The position numbers and the translations under genes are program-made. This document shows positions 34,801 through 35,339 of a stretch of DNA of 35,339 nucleotides, in pieces (position 1 is the stretch's first letter; every line of letters begins with the position of its first letter). A model generated the notes under the pieces. That model ran no database searches and was not told the DNA's origin. It saw only the letters and a list, made by a program, of their open reading frames with translations. Origin of the DNA: Cellvibrionaceae bacterium (GTDB taxonomy: Bacteria; Pseudomonadota; Gammaproteobacteria; Pseudomonadales; Cellvibrionaceae); the NCBI GenBank assembly GCA_019634095.1, contig JAHQVY010000127.1, positions 1 through 35,339 on the forward strand, written 5' to 3'.

Positions 34801-35339
34801 GCAGAACAATCGCGCTCGCCAAAGGCTACCACCTTGCCCCGGCCATCGCCAAACACCTGCACCTCAATATGGCGGGCGTGCTCGATATATTTTTCGAGAA
34901 AAACCGAACTATCGGAAAAATGATTTTCGCTGAGGCGTTTTACCGAATCGAAAGCACTTTCCAGCTCTTGTGGGCTAGTGCAAACTTGCATGCCGATGCC
35001 GCCGCCGCCAGCCGAGGATTTAAGCATAACCGGGAAACCAATTTGCTGTGCGCTGTGCTGTGCTTCGTCGGCGTTCGCCAGCAGTTTCGAGCCGGGTAGC
35101 AGAGGCACATCGTTCTGTTGCGCCAGTTGCCTCGCGCTGTGTTTTAAACCAAAAGCGCGAATTTGTTGACTAGAGGGCCCAATAAAAACGATATCCTTTG
35201 CTTCACACAACTCTACGAAATCCGTGTTTTCGCTGAGAAAACCATAACCGGGGTGAATGGCTTGGGCGCCGCAGTCCAGTGCGATGTCGATAATTTTTTT
35301 GGCGTTTAAATAGGTTTGCGAGACCGGACCCTCACCCAG
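31875..35339 (-). CDS. Urea carboxylase or guanidine carboxylase (5' end beyond window)
   Basis: The frame stays open upstream of the first internal Met (35210) to the window edge, adding 43 codons ([15 protein letters not shown] through [10 protein letters not shown]) that match the biotin-carboxylase start, so roughly 45-50 N-terminal residues are missing. Domains in order: biotin carboxylase with ATP-grasp ([44 protein letters not shown]), a KipA/AHS2-like domain ([21 protein letters not shown]), a KipI/AHS1-like domain ([25 protein letters not shown]) and a C-terminal biotinyl domain with [10 protein letters not shown]; the biotinylated Lys codon is at 31992-31994. It carboxylates urea to allophanate using ATP and bicarbonate, feeding the next gene. 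Many homologues prefer guanidine, so substrate needs context outside the window. Confidence 0.95.
   Translation of the reverse strand: [1154 protein letters not shown]

Noticed and set aside
35208-35210. Internal ATG as the start of the carboxylase gene
   Set aside because: The frame continues upstream to the window edge with sequence matching the conserved biotin-carboxylase N-terminus, so the gene is truncated by the window rather than starting here.

Overview
The window looks like chromosomal DNA of a marine-type gammaproteobacterium. The gene content (urea amidolyase, a transglutaminase/ATP-grasp/Alpha-E set, a PL11-like lyase and a Wzx/Wzy exopolysaccharide cluster) would suit a Cellvibrionaceae-like organism. 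That placement is inferred from protein style and gene content, not from a marker gene. No rRNA, tRNA, CRISPR array, phage gene or transposase gene was seen.

Layout. (1) 1-3691: the tail of a probable Alpha-E protein, then a 1149-residue transglutaminase-like/DUF2126 fusion. (2) 3692-7005: a minus-strand GMC oxidoreductase bracketed by inverted copies of an uncharacterised terminal-inverted-repeat element, with a third copy and several hairpins before the next gene. (3) 7006-24792: an exopolysaccharide locus, all on the plus strand. It holds a GT2, a GT8-like transferase, a DoxX-like membrane protein overlapping a Tat-exported Gfo/Idh/MocA oxidoreductase, two coupled GT4s, a Wzy/O-antigen-ligase-like protein, a Wzc-type chain-length regulator with tyrosine kinase, a Wzx-type flippase, a tandem GT4-GT4 fusion and a secreted PL11-like rhamnogalacturonan-lyase homologue. 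Intergenic gaps are long (about 0.8 to 1.3 kb) in its first half. (4) 24793-29839: a circularly permuted ATP-grasp/Alpha-E fusion, a second transglutaminase-like protein and a TatD-family hydrolase. (5) 30035-35339, minus strand: allophanate hydrolase and urea (or guanidine) carboxylase, the latter cut by the right edge.

How the genes fit together. The DUF2126 protein in region 1 and the ATP-grasp/Alpha-E and transglutaminase proteins in region 4 belong to one co-occurring set, proposed from comparative genomics to form a peptide-ligation or peptide-tagging system. Such genes are usually neighbours; here about 21.6 kb of exopolysaccharide genes lies between them, so the window reads as an A/T-richer island inserted into that locus. 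Within the island, glycosyltransferases would build a lipid-linked repeat, the flippase export it, the polymerase join it and the Wzc-type protein set its length. The lyase could trim the polymer, and the Tat oxidoreductase with DoxX (perhaps with the GMC enzyme) could carry out sugar redox chemistry. No outer-membrane Wza exporter and no initiating sugar-phosphate transferase is present, so the pathway must use genes elsewhere.

The strongest leads are the split peptide-ligase locus, the repeat family around the GMC gene, and the lyase plus exported redox pair inside an exopolysaccharide operon.
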